A stretch of DNA of 38,340 nucleotides, taken from contig NZ_JABMCQ010000020.1 of assembly GCF_013179575.1 (NCBI RefSeq), forward strand, positions 1 to 38,340, written 5' to 3'. The position numbers and the translations under genes were made by a program. The notes under the pieces are model-generated. The model did no database searches. It was not told the origin of the DNA and was given only the letters and a program-made list of their open reading frames with translations. The DNA comes from Sphingobacterium shayense (lineage in GTDB: Bacteria; Bacteroidota; Bacteroidia; Sphingobacteriales; Sphingobacteriaceae). The stretch's first letter is position 1. Each line of letters begins with the position of its first letter. Positions 18,061 through 27,170 of this stretch are shown here, one piece after another.

Positions 18061-18780
18061 ATGACAAAACTATCCGTTAATATCAACAAAATAGCTACCC
18101 TACGTAATTCTCGAGGTGGAAATGTGCCGAATGTACTCGCTGCCGCGTTGGCCTGTGAACGGTTTGGTGCCCAAGGTATCACAGTGCATCCTCGCCCGGA
18201 TGAACGCCACATTCGCTATCAGGATGTTTATGATCTGAAGGCAGAAATTACAACTGAGTTTAATATTGAAGGTAATTGCCAAGAGCAGAAGTTTATCGAC
18301 CTTGTCTTGGCCAATAGACCTACACAGGTCACCTTGGTTCCGGATGCATTGGGACAGATTACGTCAAATCATGGCTGGGATACCATTGCTAATAAAAGCT
18401 ATTTACAGGATATGGTAAAACTTTTTAAAGATCAAGGGATCCGCGTATCTATTTTTGTTGATCCCGATGAACGAATGGTTGAGGCAGCAGCAGAGACTGG
18501 TACAGACCGGGTAGAGCTATACACTGAAGGGTATGCCGAGGTGTTCGGCTTTAACACGCAACAAGCGATCTCTCCATATATAAAAGCAGCACAAAAAGCC
18601 CAAGAGGTCGGTTTGGGGCTGAATGCGGGACATGACCTCGACTTAAACAATTTGAAATACTTCAACGAACATATCCCAGGATTACTCGAAGTAAGTATCG
18701 GTCATGCTTTAATTGCAGATGCTCTCTATTTAGGACTAGAAGAAACTATAAGCCGATACCTGGGAGCTCTTAGGGCTTAA
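18061..18780 (+). CDS. pdxJ: Pyridoxine 5'-phosphate synthase
   Basis: PdxJ joins 3-amino-1-hydroxyacetone 1-phosphate and 1-deoxy-D-xylulose 5-phosphate to make pyridoxine 5'-phosphate, the last ring-closing step of DXP-dependent vitamin B6 synthesis. The 239-residue product is full length for the family. Recognisable segments are [17 protein letters not shown] at the N-terminus, [13 protein letters not shown] (phosphate/substrate loop), [12 protein letters not shown] and [17 protein letters not shown] near the C-terminus. The gene is monocistronic, divergent from cdaA, and followed by hairpins that separate it from convergent lepB. Confidence 0.97.
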   Translation: MTKLSVNINKIATLRNSRGGNVPNVLAAALACERFGAQGITVHPRPDERHIRYQDVYDLKAEITTEFNIEGNCQEQKFIDLVLANRPTQVTLVPDALGQITSNHGWDTIANKSYLQDMVKLFKDQGIRVSIFVDPDERMVEAAAETGTDRVELYTEGYAEVFGFNTQQAISPYIKAAQKAQEVGLGLNAGHDLDLNNLKYFNEHIPGLLEVSIGHALIADALYLGLEETISRYLGALRA

Positions 18781-18786
18781 TATTCA

Positions 18787-18870
18787 TCCCTAAGTGAGCA
18801 TGGATCATTTAGGGAATCAGGCCATAGATCAATAAATAGAGGTAGAAATCTTTAATGATCTCTACCCCTA
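18787..18870. terminator. Two hairpins between convergent pdxJ and lepB
   Basis: TCCCTAA (18787-18793) pairs with TTAGGGA (18809-18815). Further on, TAGAGGTAGA (18837-18846) pairs with TCTACCCCTA (18861-18870) with one mismatch. AT-rich sequence follows but no long T-run. The position between converging stop codons supports a two-way termination role. Confidence 0.5.
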
Positions 18871-18896
18871 TTTAATTTGACAGTAAGTAAAAACTT

Positions 18897-20396
18897 CTAG
18901 TTTATACCTTTAAATATTCTTTCCCATCGGATTTTAGAAAGGAATGTACCGTCCTTATCCCAACTCATCCATGTGAAGAGAGCCTTTCCAACAATGTGGT
19001 CTTCTGGTACAAAACCCCAACCACGAGAATCTAAGGAGTTATGTCTATTATCCCCCATCATCCAGTAGTAATTTTGTTTAAATGTATATGTTTTCGCTGG
19101 CGCACCATTAATATAGTAAGCCTCACCTTTCTTTTCGAAACTGTTTCCTTCATAATCACGAATAACTCTTCCGTATAAAGGCGCGGTTAAAGAGTCTAGG
19201 GTAATCGTTGCTCCGGCTGCAGGAATGAGTATCGGTCCGAAATTATCATAGTTCCATCGAAAATGCTTATCGTGCGGATATGTTGTCCCTTGGCTTTCTT
19301 CCGGGCTAAGTATACCCGACTCTACGCGCTGCACGTTACTCCACGAACGCACCACTTCAGCTTCTTGTTCTGTCATATGCAACTGATAAACACCCGGCTG
19401 TCCCTGCGCGTACTCGATACGCATGTCTTTAAGCTTTTCCGGATTCAGACCAGCCTGATCGGTAAACACATAATAGTCTATCTGCATCTCTTCGGGAATC
19501 GTTGCCGATTCACCATTAATATATAATACAGCGTTCGCCATGGAAACCTCATCTCCCGGCATCCCGACGCATCGTTTAATATAGTTTTCGCGCTTATCAA
19601 TCGGACGTGTGGTGATGGTAAACTGGTTATTTACAGCTTCAGCCCCGTATGTGCGTACTAAATCACTGTAGGTTTGTTCCTGCGCTTCCAAGGCGACCGT
19701 ATCTCCGGCAGGGAAGTTAAATACCACAACGTCGTTGCGCTTGATGTTCTGAAAACCTGGAAGACGCTTATAAGGAAGTTTAACTACCTCAGAGTACGCT
19801 TTGCCACCTGTTATCGGCATGGTATGATGCGCAAATGGAAATGCAATTGGTGTCATCGGCACGCGAGGTCCGTAATTCAACTTACTGACAAACAGAAAGT
19901 CTCCCACAAGTAAGCTCCGCTCCATCGAACCAGTAGGAATCATATAAGCTTCAATTAAAAATCCACGGATGAGTGATGCTGCAACTGTAGCAAAAATAAT
20001 CGCGTCTGCCCACTCTCGTCCAACGGATTTATGATATGGATATTTCTTTCTAAATTCATCTGTATTGGATGGGCCTAAGTATTTAACGTCCTTATCATTT
20101 CCCCAAAGAGGCAAGAAAATAAACGGAAGTATAACGGCGACCGCGGTCTCCCAAAATCTTCTTTTACCAAAAGATTTTAATAGATCTAAATACAACCCAT
20201 AGAATATAAATATATTGACAATAGGAACGATCAATAAAATCACCCACCATTTTGGGCGAGCCGTGAGTTCCGCCATCACATACTCCCGGTAAAAGGGAAT
20301 TATCGCTTCCCAGCCTTGCTTCCCAGCTTTCTTAAACAGTAGCCACAAGCCATATAGCGAGGCGATGGTGATTACGGCAAAAATGATATACCACAT
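18897..20396 (-). CDS. lepB: Signal peptidase I with N-terminal membrane extension
   Basis: LepB removes signal peptides from exported proteins at the inner membrane. The 499-residue product starts with a DUF5684-like region of three to four hydrophobic helices (about residues 2-100), common in Bacteroidota. The S26 peptidase domain follows: catalytic Ser157 in [16 protein letters not shown], catalytic Lys274 in [14 protein letters not shown], and the closing box [17 protein letters not shown]. An insertion of roughly 100 residues between the Lys box and the last box is usual in this phylum. It is the last gene of the parA-parB-DUF5683-dapB-lepB run, 63 bp after dapB. Confidence 0.96.
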   Translation of the reverse strand: MWYIIFAVITIASLYGLWLLFKKAGKQGWEAIIPFYREYVMAELTARPKWWVILLIVPIVNIFIFYGLYLDLLKSFGKRRFWETAVAVILPFIFLPLWGNDKDVKYLGPSNTDEFRKKYPYHKSVGREWADAIIFATVAASLIRGFLIEAYMIPTGSMERSLLVGDFLFVSKLNYGPRVPMTPIAFPFAHHTMPITGGKAYSEVVKLPYKRLPGFQNIKRNDVVVFNFPAGDTVALEAQEQTYSDLVRTYGAEAVNNQFTITTRPIDKRENYIKRCVGMPGDEVSMANAVLYINGESATIPEEMQIDYYVFTDQAGLNPEKLKDMRIEYAQGQPGVYQLHMTEQEAEVVRSWSNVQRVESGILSPEESQGTTYPHDKHFRWNYDNFGPILIPAAGATITLDSLTAPLYGRVIRDYEGNSFEKKGEAYYINGAPAKTYTFKQNYYWMMGDNRHNSLDSRGWGFVPEDHIVGKALFTWMSWDKDGTFLSKIRWERIFKGIN

Positions 20397-20459
20397 ATAA
20401 AATTATTAAATATCAAAAATTATGATTCCTAGCAGTTGATTGCCTAATGCTAGGAAACG

Positions 20460-21203
20460 TTATGCATTGAAATCGAAAATATCGGTTATTTGATAAAATC
20501 CTCTTTTCCCTGCAAGCCATTCCGAGGCAACAACCGCACCAAGAGCGAACCCAGCTCTAGAATGTGCCGTATGCTTAAATTCAATTTGATCGACTTCAGA
20601 GCTGTACAATACGGTATGCGTACCTGGAACTTCCTCAATTCGATGACTTTCGATCAGAAGCTCTTCTGCAGAAGGAATAATTTCCGGCCCGTCATCTACA
20701 AGGTTGTTTACCCATCTACCCTTATTTTCGAGCCCGTCAATAATTCCTTCCGCGATTGTTATCGCGGTGCCACTTGGCGCATCAAGTTTGTGTACATGAT
20801 GAATCTCCTCTACTTGAACATCATATTGCTTGTAGGGATTCATCACTTTTGCTAGCTGTCTGTTGATATGAAAAAAGATATTAACACCAATACTGAAGTT
20901 CGATCCGTAAAGGAGTGCATGATTATCTTTTAGACAATTCGCTTTAATTTCTTCCAACTGGTCATACCAGCCTGTGGTTCCCACCACAATGGGAAGATCG
21001 GCTTGAAAACAGAGGTTAATATTATCGATAGCAGCTGCGGGCTCACTAAAATCGATCCCTACATCAGCTCCCTGTAGGTCGTCGGCTGTTATTGACTCCC
21101 TGTTATCTTTATCAATGATGAGTACAACTTCGTGGCCCCGTTTAGCAGCAAATTTCTCGATTAGCTGCCCCATTTTCCCATATCCTAAAAGTACTATTTT
21201 CAT
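20460..21203 (-). CDS. dapB: 4-hydroxy-tetrahydrodipicolinate reductase
   Basis: DapB reduces 4-hydroxy-tetrahydrodipicolinate with NAD(P)H in the lysine and meso-diaminopimelate pathway. The 247-residue product opens with the Rossmann motif GYGKMG (residues 7-12). It contains VVGTTGW (73-79), the catalytic segment EEIHHVHKLDAPSGTA (132-147; His135/His136 and Lys139) and HSRAGFALGAVVASEWL near the end. It starts 15 bp after the DUF5683 gene and lies before lepB, so it is probably cotranscribed with the partition genes. Confidence 0.96.
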   Translation of the reverse strand: MKIVLLGYGKMGQLIEKFAAKRGHEVVLIIDKDNRESITADDLQGADVGIDFSEPAAAIDNINLCFQADLPIVVGTTGWYDQLEEIKANCLKDNHALLYGSNFSIGVNIFFHINRQLAKVMNPYKQYDVQVEEIHHVHKLDAPSGTAITIAEGIIDGLENKGRWVNNLVDDGPEIIPSAEELLIESHRIEEVPGTHTVLYSSEVDQIEFKHTAHSRAGFALGAVVASEWLAGKRGFYQITDIFDFNA

Positions 21204-21218
21204 AAATATTGGTTATTG

Positions 21219-21989
21219 TTAGTTCAAATTCATCGTCAGCTTAATCCCCGGACTGACACCATATCCGCCCAGTAGGTTACTGTTAGCATAGCCATAGGAA
21301 GGCATTAATGTCGGGCTAACTTTCATCGTGATCGCAGAGCCGATACTCCAGCGATTTTTCAGCATAGAATCCACGTAAGCCTCTACGACGTTTAAACCCC
21401 ACCAACCCGCTGTCACTAAAATTGTCAAATCTCGGTTACGACGAGCATAATCCTTTTGCTTAACGAGCCCTTCGATGGTTCTATATCCTCGTAAATCAGG
21501 ATCCCTACTTTCAACCTCACCGTTATTTTCCACGCGGTATGCCAATTCATCTAGAAACTTGGTGTAATACCATTGCCAATAATCGAACACCAAATATCCA
21601 CCCACAAACCCGCCATAAATGACAGGTACCTTTACCCACCATAAGCCTTTATTGGTGTGCTGCCCCCAACCTGGAAGAATCAAAGAACGCTTCCATGCTA
21701 CACGCGAAAGGCGCTCTATCTCTAGGCGCGCCGAATCCTTCTTTATTCCTTTATAATAATATTTTTCTCTTTCCTTTTCCGCCGCTATGCGTGCCCTGCG
21801 CTCTTTACGCGTTTCCTCCACGGTATCCTGCTCAGAAGGTTGCTCACCAAGTTCAACGGAATCAATCTGCACGGAATCCATAGGTACTTCAATCGGTACC
21901 CTTTTAACAGTATCAGGTTGAGAAGGTTCCTGTGCGACTCCTGAATTTTGAAGTCCTACAAAAAAAAATAATAAGAGTAAATATCGCAT
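21219..21989 (-). CDS. DUF5683 membrane protein
   Basis: The ATG at 21989 shares its A with the parB stop codon (TAATG), so translation is coupled; the product has 256 residues. An N-terminal signal peptide (MRYLLLLFFFVGLQNSGVAQ) is followed by an acidic low-complexity stretch and a basic segment. The DUF5683 core is recognisable by SLILPGWGQHTNKGLWWVKV and several hydrophobic aromatic helices. These proteins are widespread in Bacteroidota next to parB and dapB; a role in envelope biology has been suggested but I cannot state one. The C-terminus (GVSPGIKLTMNLN) resembles an outer-membrane strand. Confidence 0.85.
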   Translation of the reverse strand: MRYLLLLFFFVGLQNSGVAQEPSQPDTVKRVPIEVPMDSVQIDSVELGEQPSEQDTVEETRKERRARIAAEKEREKYYYKGIKKDSARLEIERLSRVAWKRSLILPGWGQHTNKGLWWVKVPVIYGGFVGGYLVFDYWQWYYTKFLDELAYRVENNGEVESRDPDLRGYRTIEGLVKQKDYARRNRDLTILVTAGWWGLNVVEAYVDSMLKNRWSIGSAITMKVSPTLMPSYGYANSNLLGGYGVSPGIKLTMNLN

Positions 21990-22906
21990 TACCAATCTAA
22001 TAACTCTAGGATACGACTAAGGTCATCCTCACTATCAAACGGAATCTCAATAGCGCCCTTTCCCTTGCTATTTTTCAGGTTCAATCGTACCCGTGTCGAG
22101 AAGCGTGATGCTAAATCATCCTCAATTTTTTGATACTGAAAATCAAGCTGCTTGCCAACCGGATTCTTCTTAGGTTTACTTTGCTCTTGAATATTACGCA
22201 CCAATATCTCGGTCATCCTAACGGAAAGACCTTTGTCTATAATCTCTTGAAATACGAACAACTGTTTCTCGATCTCTCCTACATTGATCAATGCTCGCGC
22301 ATGCCCCATAGAAATCTGTCCATCGCGAATCCCAGCTTGAATTACTGGAGGAAGCTTCAAAAGACGTAAGTAATTCGTAACTGTAGAACGATTCTTACTC
22401 ACACGCTCACCAAGTTGATCCTGCTTTAGGTTACATTCTTCAATCATGCGTTGAAAACTCAAAGCAACCTCAATAGCATTTAAGTTTTCGCGTTGGATGT
22501 TTTCGATTAGTGCCATCTCCAGCATCTGCTGATCGTTGGCCGTACGCACATATGCCGGAACATCCTCGATTCCTGCCATCTTGGACGCCCGTAATCGACG
22601 TTCCCCACTTATAAGCTGGTATTCGTTTTTACCAATCTGACGAACCGTTATAGGCTGTATTAGGCCCTGATTAACAATAGAATCCGCCAACTCCTGCAAA
22701 GATTGTTCATCGAAATCCGATCTTGGCTGGAACGGATTGACCGCTATCTGGCTAATTTTTATAAAATTAATGCTCCCGGCAGCTGTATTCGTCGATTCTT
22801 TGTTTACTGGCGCCGCCGGCTGTTTGCCTTTAGAGACTTCTATATCATCAGACTGCAACAAAGCTCCTAAGCCTTTCCCTAATCCCGTTTTTCTCTGTAT
22901 TGCCAT
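21989..22906 (-). CDS. parB: Chromosome-partitioning protein ParB
   Basis: ParB binds parS sites near the origin and spreads as a CTP-dependent clamp; ParA moves the complex. The 305-residue product has the N-terminal ParB domain with INPFQPR-like box I (VNPFQPRSDFDEQSL) and the CTP-binding arginine patch GERRLRASKMAG. A conserved ALIENIQRENLNAIEVA helix and the parS-binding HTH (DQLGERVSKNRSTVTNYLRLL) follow. The C-terminal dimerisation domain ends in ILELLDW. It starts one base after the parA stop. No perfect parS (TGTTTCACGTGAAACA) was seen in this window; the best match is 13/16 at 36292. Confidence 0.96.
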   Translation of the reverse strand: MAIQRKTGLGKGLGALLQSDDIEVSKGKQPAAPVNKESTNTAAGSINFIKISQIAVNPFQPRSDFDEQSLQELADSIVNQGLIQPITVRQIGKNEYQLISGERRLRASKMAGIEDVPAYVRTANDQQMLEMALIENIQRENLNAIEVALSFQRMIEECNLKQDQLGERVSKNRSTVTNYLRLLKLPPVIQAGIRDGQISMGHARALINVGEIEKQLFVFQEIIDKGLSVRMTEILVRNIQEQSKPKKNPVGKQLDFQYQKIEDDLASRFSTRVRLNLKNSKGKGAIEIPFDSEDDLSRILELLDW

Positions 22907-22907
22907 A

Positions 22908-23705
22908 TTATACTGTTGCTTTTTGCGATTCCTCGATTACCAGGCCATTTTTCTGCAAGATCTCTCGCGCTAAATTCAAATAATTGATCGCGCCTTTACA
23001 GGACGCATCGTGCATAATCACAGAAATCCCAAAACTTGGAGCCTCACTTAAACGCGTGTTACGTTGGATGATCGTTTCAAAAACGAGGTCCGCAAAATGG
23101 GTACGTACTTCTTCGACTACTTGATTTGACAAGCGCAAGCGTACGTCATACATCGTTAGCAAGATGCCTTCAATTTCCAACGATGTATTTAACCTAGATT
23201 GCACAATTTTAATTGTATTGAGTAGTTTACCAAGTCCTTCAAGTGCAAAATATTCACATTGCACCGGAATAATTACAGAGTCAGATGCCGTCAGCGCATT
23301 AATCGTAATTAGGCCGAGCGACGGAGAGCAGTCGATAATGATAAAGTCATAATCGTCTTTAACCTCCGCTAACATTTTCAACATTTTAAACTCTCGTTCT
23401 TCCATGTTGATCATCTCAATCTCGGCTCCCACCAAATCTATATGAGCAGGTAATAAATCGAGATTTGGTGTTTCGGTAGCTTGGATAGCATCACGCGGAT
23501 CTAAATCATTGACTAGACATTCGTAAACACTCGATTTTATTGCACGAGGATCAAACCCAATACCGGAAGTTGAGTTGGCTTGTGGATCCGCATCAACAAG
23601 TAACGTTTTATGTTCCAAAACGGCTAAACTTGCCGCAAGGTTGATTGACGTTGTTGTCTTACCTACACCACCCTTTTGATTAGCAATTGCTATTATTTTT
23701 CCCAT
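22908..23705 (-). CDS. parA: Chromosome-partitioning ATPase ParA/Soj
   Basis: The start at 23705 gives 265 residues beginning MGKIIAIANQKGGVGKTTTS, the deviant Walker A of ParA/MinD ATPases including its signature lysine. Further motifs are LLVDADPQANST (A') and DYDFIIIDCSPSLGLIT (Walker B). It is a chromosomal, HTH-less, Soj-type ParA. The frame is open for 11 more codons upstream, which lack family similarity. It heads the operon running to lepB and has a good promoter at 23755-23783. Confidence 0.96.
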   Translation of the reverse strand: MGKIIAIANQKGGVGKTTTSINLAASLAVLEHKTLLVDADPQANSTSGIGFDPRAIKSSVYECLVNDLDPRDAIQATETPNLDLLPAHIDLVGAEIEMINMEEREFKMLKMLAEVKDDYDFIIIDCSPSLGLITINALTASDSVIIPVQCEYFALEGLGKLLNTIKIVQSRLNTSLEIEGILLTMYDVRLRLSNQVVEEVRTHFADLVFETIIQRNTRLSEAPSFGISVIMHDASCKGAINYLNLAREILQKNGLVIEESQKATV

Positions 23706-23754
23706 GAGATTGAAATCCTTTCTAAATCTAACTATCAATGTCAGACGTCGTCCC

Positions 23755-23783
23755 CAAATTTAACCCAAATTTACATTTCCCAA
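23755..23783 (-). promoter_or_regulatory. Promoter of the parA operon
   Basis: On the minus strand TTG (23783-23781) is followed after 18 bp by TAAATTTG (23762-23755), an exact TAnnTTTG box. A second TAAATTTG copy lies 11 bp upstream (23773-23766). Expected start is about 23749, with a leader of some 44 nt. Confidence 0.6.
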
Positions 23784-23816
23784 TCAAAGGAAATGCTTAA
23801 ATGATGTTAAAATTAG

Positions 23817-23832
23817 TACTTTTGACAAAAGT
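23817..23832. promoter_or_regulatory. 15-bp palindrome overlapping a plus-strand -7 box
   Basis: ACTTTTG-A-CAAAAGT (23818-23832) is a perfect palindrome around one base. Its left arm is also part of TACTTTTG (23817-23824), an exact TAnnTTTG box pointing toward the FMN reductase gene. It lies in the 218-bp gap between divergent parA and the reductase gene, so a repressor bound here could block that promoter. Confidence 0.4.
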
Positions 23833-23923
23833 CCTTTTACCACTGACTAAGGTTGCTAAGATACAAAAAAATAGCTTTACCACTCAATATGCATAAAAGG
23901 GTTTTTAAAGCAAATGATATCGA

Positions 23924-24448
23924 ATGAACTTAATTATATCTGGAACAAACAGAGAAAAGAGCAACTCTTTAAAAATTGCTAATTATTATCTACAGCAGTT
24001 ACGAGCCAAAGACGAAGGCGACTGGGAGATACTCTCACTGATCGACATCCCACATCAACTTGCTTTCACCGATCTTTATGGGAAGCGCAGTGAAACCTTC
24101 GAACCAATACAAGCTAAAATATCGGGCGCACAGAAATTCGTTTTCGTTATTCCTGAATATAATGGGAGCTTTCCAGGCATTCTAAAAACCTTTATAGACG
24201 CATGTTCATTTCCTGCTTCATTTTACCACAAGAAGGCTGCTCTGGTGGGGCTCTCTTCTGGGAAATATGGAAACATTCGCGGCATCGATCATTTTACTGG
24301 CGTCTGCAACTACATGCGGATGCATGTACTCCCTTTAAAGATTCACATTCCTCAGGTACAAAACGAGCTCGATGAGAAAGGAAACTTCACCGATGCCCTC
24401 ACGGTGAAATTTATCAATGAACAGATCAGCGAGATAATACACTTTTAA
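23924..24448 (+). CDS. NAD(P)H-dependent FMN reductase family protein
   Basis: The 174-residue flavodoxin-fold protein starts with the FMN phosphate loop ISGTNREKSNSLKIA (residues 4-18). It continues with VFVIPEYNGSFPGILKTFID, the typical FMN ring-binding segment of the SsuE/azoreductase-like NADPH-dependent FMN reductase family, and with LVGLSSGKYGN. These cytoplasmic enzymes reduce FMN, quinones or chromate; the physiological acceptor is unknown here. The next genes belong to a sulfur-type cassette on the same strand, but 238 bp with its own regulatory palindromes separates them. Divergent from parA. Confidence 0.88.
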   Translation: MNLIISGTNREKSNSLKIANYYLQQLRAKDEGDWEILSLIDIPHQLAFTDLYGKRSETFEPIQAKISGAQKFVFVIPEYNGSFPGILKTFIDACSFPASFYHKKAALVGLSSGKYGNIRGIDHFTGVCNYMRMHVLPLKIHIPQVQNELDEKGNFTDALTVKFINEQISEIIHF

Positions 24449-24616
24449 CACTCACTCTTCTATTCTTCTACCTACTCTCGTGGATCATCGACATCCAAGT
24501 AATGCCCATTTCGGTAAAAATGACTATTATAACGACAGATATACTAGAATTTAAATGCGTCAAACGAAGATGTGAAAATCAACTGATTTTTACTTACAGG
24601 TAACCACATTATTACC

Positions 24617-24631
24617 ATAACAATTTGTTAT
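24617..24631. promoter_or_regulatory. Palindrome of LysR-operator type before the TsdA-like gene
   Basis: ATAACAA-T-TTGTTAT is a perfect 7-bp-arm palindrome around one base and fits the T-N11-A rule for LysR-type operators. It ends 55 bp before the cytochrome start codon, and a LysR gene is the fourth gene downstream. A TTTG at 24624-24627 within it could serve as the -33 box. Confidence 0.5.
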
Positions 24632-24636
24632 ATACG

Positions 24637-24671
24637 ATAATAAAGTATCATTTCTAACGCAGCTTTATTAT
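24637..24671. repeat. 9-bp inverted repeat before the TsdA-like gene
   Basis: ATAATAAAG (24637-24645) is inverted as CTTTATTAT (24663-24671), with a 17-nt spacer, directly following the LysR-type palindrome and ending 15 bp before the ATG. It may be a second operator half or a 5'-leader stem. Confidence 0.45.
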
Positions 24672-24686
24672 GGCGACATTTGTTTT

Positions 24687-25709
24687 ATGCTAACATCTAA
24701 ACATAATAATGAAACATTCCTCGCTATCAAAGGTGTCGTTAGGCAGATCAAAGTAATAGCTATTTTATGTATAATACTTTTGAGTATTACGCTTACAAAT
24801 ATTCATCTAAGTAGTGGGTCTGAAGGAACAATACCGACAAACAATAACTCGGATTCCGTAAAAAATACCATTATATCAGATAATTTTGACATCCCTCCTT
24901 TCGACGATTCACCAGAAGGTAAGCTTGCTGAATACGGCCACCGTTTAATTACTGAAACGTACGCATCAATCGGCCCAGAAACTGACCACAAGATTACAGG
25001 GAATCGACTCTCTTGCTCAAGTTGCCATTTAAACGGAGGCACCAAACCGCACGCCGCGCCGTATATCGGTCTCACGGGGCTATTTCCCATTTACGTAGGC
25101 CGAGAAAACAAAATTGTGTCATTGGAGGAACGGATTAACGGTTGCTTTGAACGTAGTATGAACGGTAAAGCTATCGATGTGAATAGTACAATCATGCGCG
25201 CAATGATCAGCTATATTAAACATATTAGTCGAGGAACCCCGGTTGGTCAACGATTAGAGGGCCAAGGTTTTTTGACCATAAAAATCCCTGAACGGTCCGC
25301 CAACTTAAAAAATGGCGCTTTAGTTTATAAAAACACATGTGCAAGCTGTCACGGCGACAAAGGACAGGGTTTATTAGGTACCAACGGCAACCGCGATGGC
25401 GGCTATATCTACCCGCAGCTATGGGGGGAAGACACGTATAATGACGGAGCGGGCATGTCTCGTATTCTAACCGCAGCAAAATTTATCAAAGGGAATATGC
25501 CCCTTGGAGTCACATCCGATGCGCCACAGCTCAGTGATGAACAAGCATACGACGTAGCCGCGTACATCAATAGTCATGACAGACCCAAGAAAGCAAACAA
25601 AGAACTCGATTATCCGGATTTACAAAGAAAGCCAAAGGATTCTCCATATCCACCGTACGCCGACAATATTTCTGTAGAACAGCATAAATACGGGCCTTTC
25701 AATTTTTAA
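24687..25709 (+). CDS. tsdA: Dihaem cytochrome c, thiosulfate dehydrogenase (TsdA) like
   Basis: TsdA oxidises thiosulfate to tetrathionate, or works in reverse, with an unusual His/Cys-ligated active-site haem. The 340-residue protein has an uncleaved-looking N-terminal anchor or signal helix (residues 22-40). The first haem site is CSSCH (110-114), followed by the TsdA hallmark INGCFERSMNG with Cys153 as candidate axial ligand. The second haem site is CASCH (218-222), with Met271 (GNMPLG) as likely ligand. The domain order and the INGCxxRSMNG motif separate it from generic c-type cytochromes. It is the first gene of a four-gene run (gaps of 22, 11 and 33 bp) with DsrE-like, binding-protein and LysR genes. 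The direction of catalysis and the physiological partner are unknown. Confidence 0.82.
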   Translation: MLTSKHNNETFLAIKGVVRQIKVIAILCIILLSITLTNIHLSSGSEGTIPTNNNSDSVKNTIISDNFDIPPFDDSPEGKLAEYGHRLITETYASIGPETDHKITGNRLSCSSCHLNGGTKPHAAPYIGLTGLFPIYVGRENKIVSLEERINGCFERSMNGKAIDVNSTIMRAMISYIKHISRGTPVGQRLEGQGFLTIKIPERSANLKNGALVYKNTCASCHGDKGQGLLGTNGNRDGGYIYPQLWGEDTYNDGAGMSRILTAAKFIKGNMPLGVTSDAPQLSDEQAYDVAAYINSHDRPKKANKELDYPDLQRKPKDSPYPPYADNISVEQHKYGPFNF

Positions 25710-25731
25710 ATAGCATATAAATTACATCACA

Positions 25732-26193
25732 ATGAAACAAAAAATCATTTTCCTAGCATTGCTAGTCTGCTGCCTGAGCACGCAAGTAAAAGCACAAGAC
25801 GCACTGGCGTTAAACAAAGAATATACTGGCGCAAAACCTACATTGACGGTATATCGCGTTATTTATCAATTAGATTCAGGCTCACCAGAGATTATAAAAA
25901 AAGCGATTCGAAATATAAGCAACTTGCTTAACGACCCTCGATTACAAGGAAAGCTTGAGGTCGAACTGGTCGCGTTCTCAGGTGGTACCGAAGCGTTTAA
26001 AAAGAATAGCGAGTACGAGGAAGCTATAAAAAAGTTAGTGAATCAAGGTGTAAAAGTAGTGCAGTGCCTGAACACATTGAAAGAACGCAACATCAAAAAA
26101 AGTGAACTATACGACTTTCTAGCATTCGTTCCCACAGGAAACGGGGAGCTCGTTATTCGCAGTCAACAAGGCTGGACCGTTATCAAACCATAA
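25732..26193 (+). CDS. Exported DsrE-family-like protein
   Basis: The 153-residue product has a signal peptide (MKQKIIFLALLVCCLSTQVK, cleavage after AQ). The mature domain reads like the DsrE/DsrF fold: VYRVIYQLDSG, a helix IIKKAIRNISNLLND, then LEVELVAFSGGTEAF, and a single Cys112 in VKVVQCLNTL at the position where DsrE/TusD proteins carry their sulfur-accepting cysteine. Cytoplasmic DsrE proteins relay persulfide sulfur; an exported version beside a thiosulfate-type cytochrome suggests periplasmic sulfur handling. This is an inference from fold and context. Confidence 0.72.
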   Translation: MKQKIIFLALLVCCLSTQVKAQDALALNKEYTGAKPTLTVYRVIYQLDSGSPEIIKKAIRNISNLLNDPRLQGKLEVELVAFSGGTEAFKKNSEYEEAIKKLVNQGVKVVQCLNTLKERNIKKSELYDFLAFVPTGNGELVIRSQQGWTVIKP

Positions 26194-26204
26194 ACAATTT
26201 TATA

Positions 26205-27137
26205 ATGATAATCTATTTGAAAATGATACAACATTGTATTCTTTTAGTTTTTATACTATTCTTTAATGAAACGCTATATGGACAAAACGAACATCGTTTT
26301 GATCCGCCATGGAATACGCCTCCAAAATCAGCCGTTGAGTTCACCATTCATGGCATCAATAATGTCCCTGATCTATATGGAGACATCGTGGATCCACAGC
26401 TCGTTATATTTTTCGCGGGCAACCAGTTTATGTGTATTGACGAGCTCCTGACGGGTTTTAAAAAGCAAAACCCGCAAATCGAACGCATTTTTGTAGAAAC
26501 GCTACCCCCCGGCATCCTAGCTAAACAAATTAAAGGCGGTTCGCTTACTATTGGAAATTTACGTGTAACACATAAACCGGATATCTTCGCGGCAGGTAAA
26601 GCAAGAATCGACTCAATGGCTGAGTATTTTAGTCGAACTGAAACATATGCCTACAATGGATTGACTTTGATGGTACCGGAAGGTAATCCAAAAAATATTC
26701 GAAGCATTGATGACCTTAGGGATCCGAAACTCAAGGTAGCGATGCCCAATCCCGCCTGGGAGGGAATTGGAAAACAAATCGAAACAGCGTACGTTAAAGT
26801 GGGTGGTGAAACCCTTCGAAAAACGATTATGGAGCAAAAGACAGCGGACGGCAGCACCTATCTTACTCGAATTCACCATCGCGAGAGCCCGCTCCGTATC
26901 CTAAAAAACCAAAGCGATGTAGCACCCGTGTGGACGTCTGAGGTTATCTACCAAAAAATGATCGGCAACCCAGTCCAAGAAATCGCCATTCCTTTAGAGC
27001 ACAACATCAAAGCTAGTTATGTTGCTGGTAGACTTAAGGCTGCTCCACGACCTGAGGCGGCTGATTTATTTATCGCCTATTTGGTTTCTGATGAGGCTAA
27101 AGCAATTTATCGAAAATACGGTTTCGAGGTTGAATAA
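26205..27137 (+). CDS. Orphan periplasmic substrate-binding protein, ModA-like type
   Basis: The 310-residue product has an N-terminal signal peptide ending near LYGQ. An in-frame ATG at 26223 would also preserve it. The fold is a type-II periplasmic binding protein: DPQLVIFFAGNQFMCIDELL, then LTLMVPEGNPKNIRSIDDL and DPKLKVAMPNPAWEGIG, a motif pattern of the molybdate/sulfate-like oxyanion binders. C-terminal SDEAKAIYRKYGFEV is the usual closing helix. No ABC permease or ATPase is nearby, so it may act as a sensor or carrier for the cassette rather than as a transporter subunit. The ligand is not known; an oxyanion such as thiosulfate is a guess. Confidence 0.75.
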   Translation: MIIYLKMIQHCILLVFILFFNETLYGQNEHRFDPPWNTPPKSAVEFTIHGINNVPDLYGDIVDPQLVIFFAGNQFMCIDELLTGFKKQNPQIERIFVETLPPGILAKQIKGGSLTIGNLRVTHKPDIFAAGKARIDSMAEYFSRTETYAYNGLTLMVPEGNPKNIRSIDDLRDPKLKVAMPNPAWEGIGKQIETAYVKVGGETLRKTIMEQKTADGSTYLTRIHHRESPLRILKNQSDVAPVWTSEVIYQKMIGNPVQEIAIPLEHNIKASYVAGRLKAAPRPEAADLFIAYLVSDEAKAIYRKYGFEVE

Positions 27138-27170
27138 GTTCGGGGAAAAATATTTTGTTTATAATTGAAT

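Noticed and set aside
27165-27170. TTG as the LysR start codon
   Set aside because: The ATG six bases later begins the usual LysR N-terminus directly; the TTG adds only two residues.
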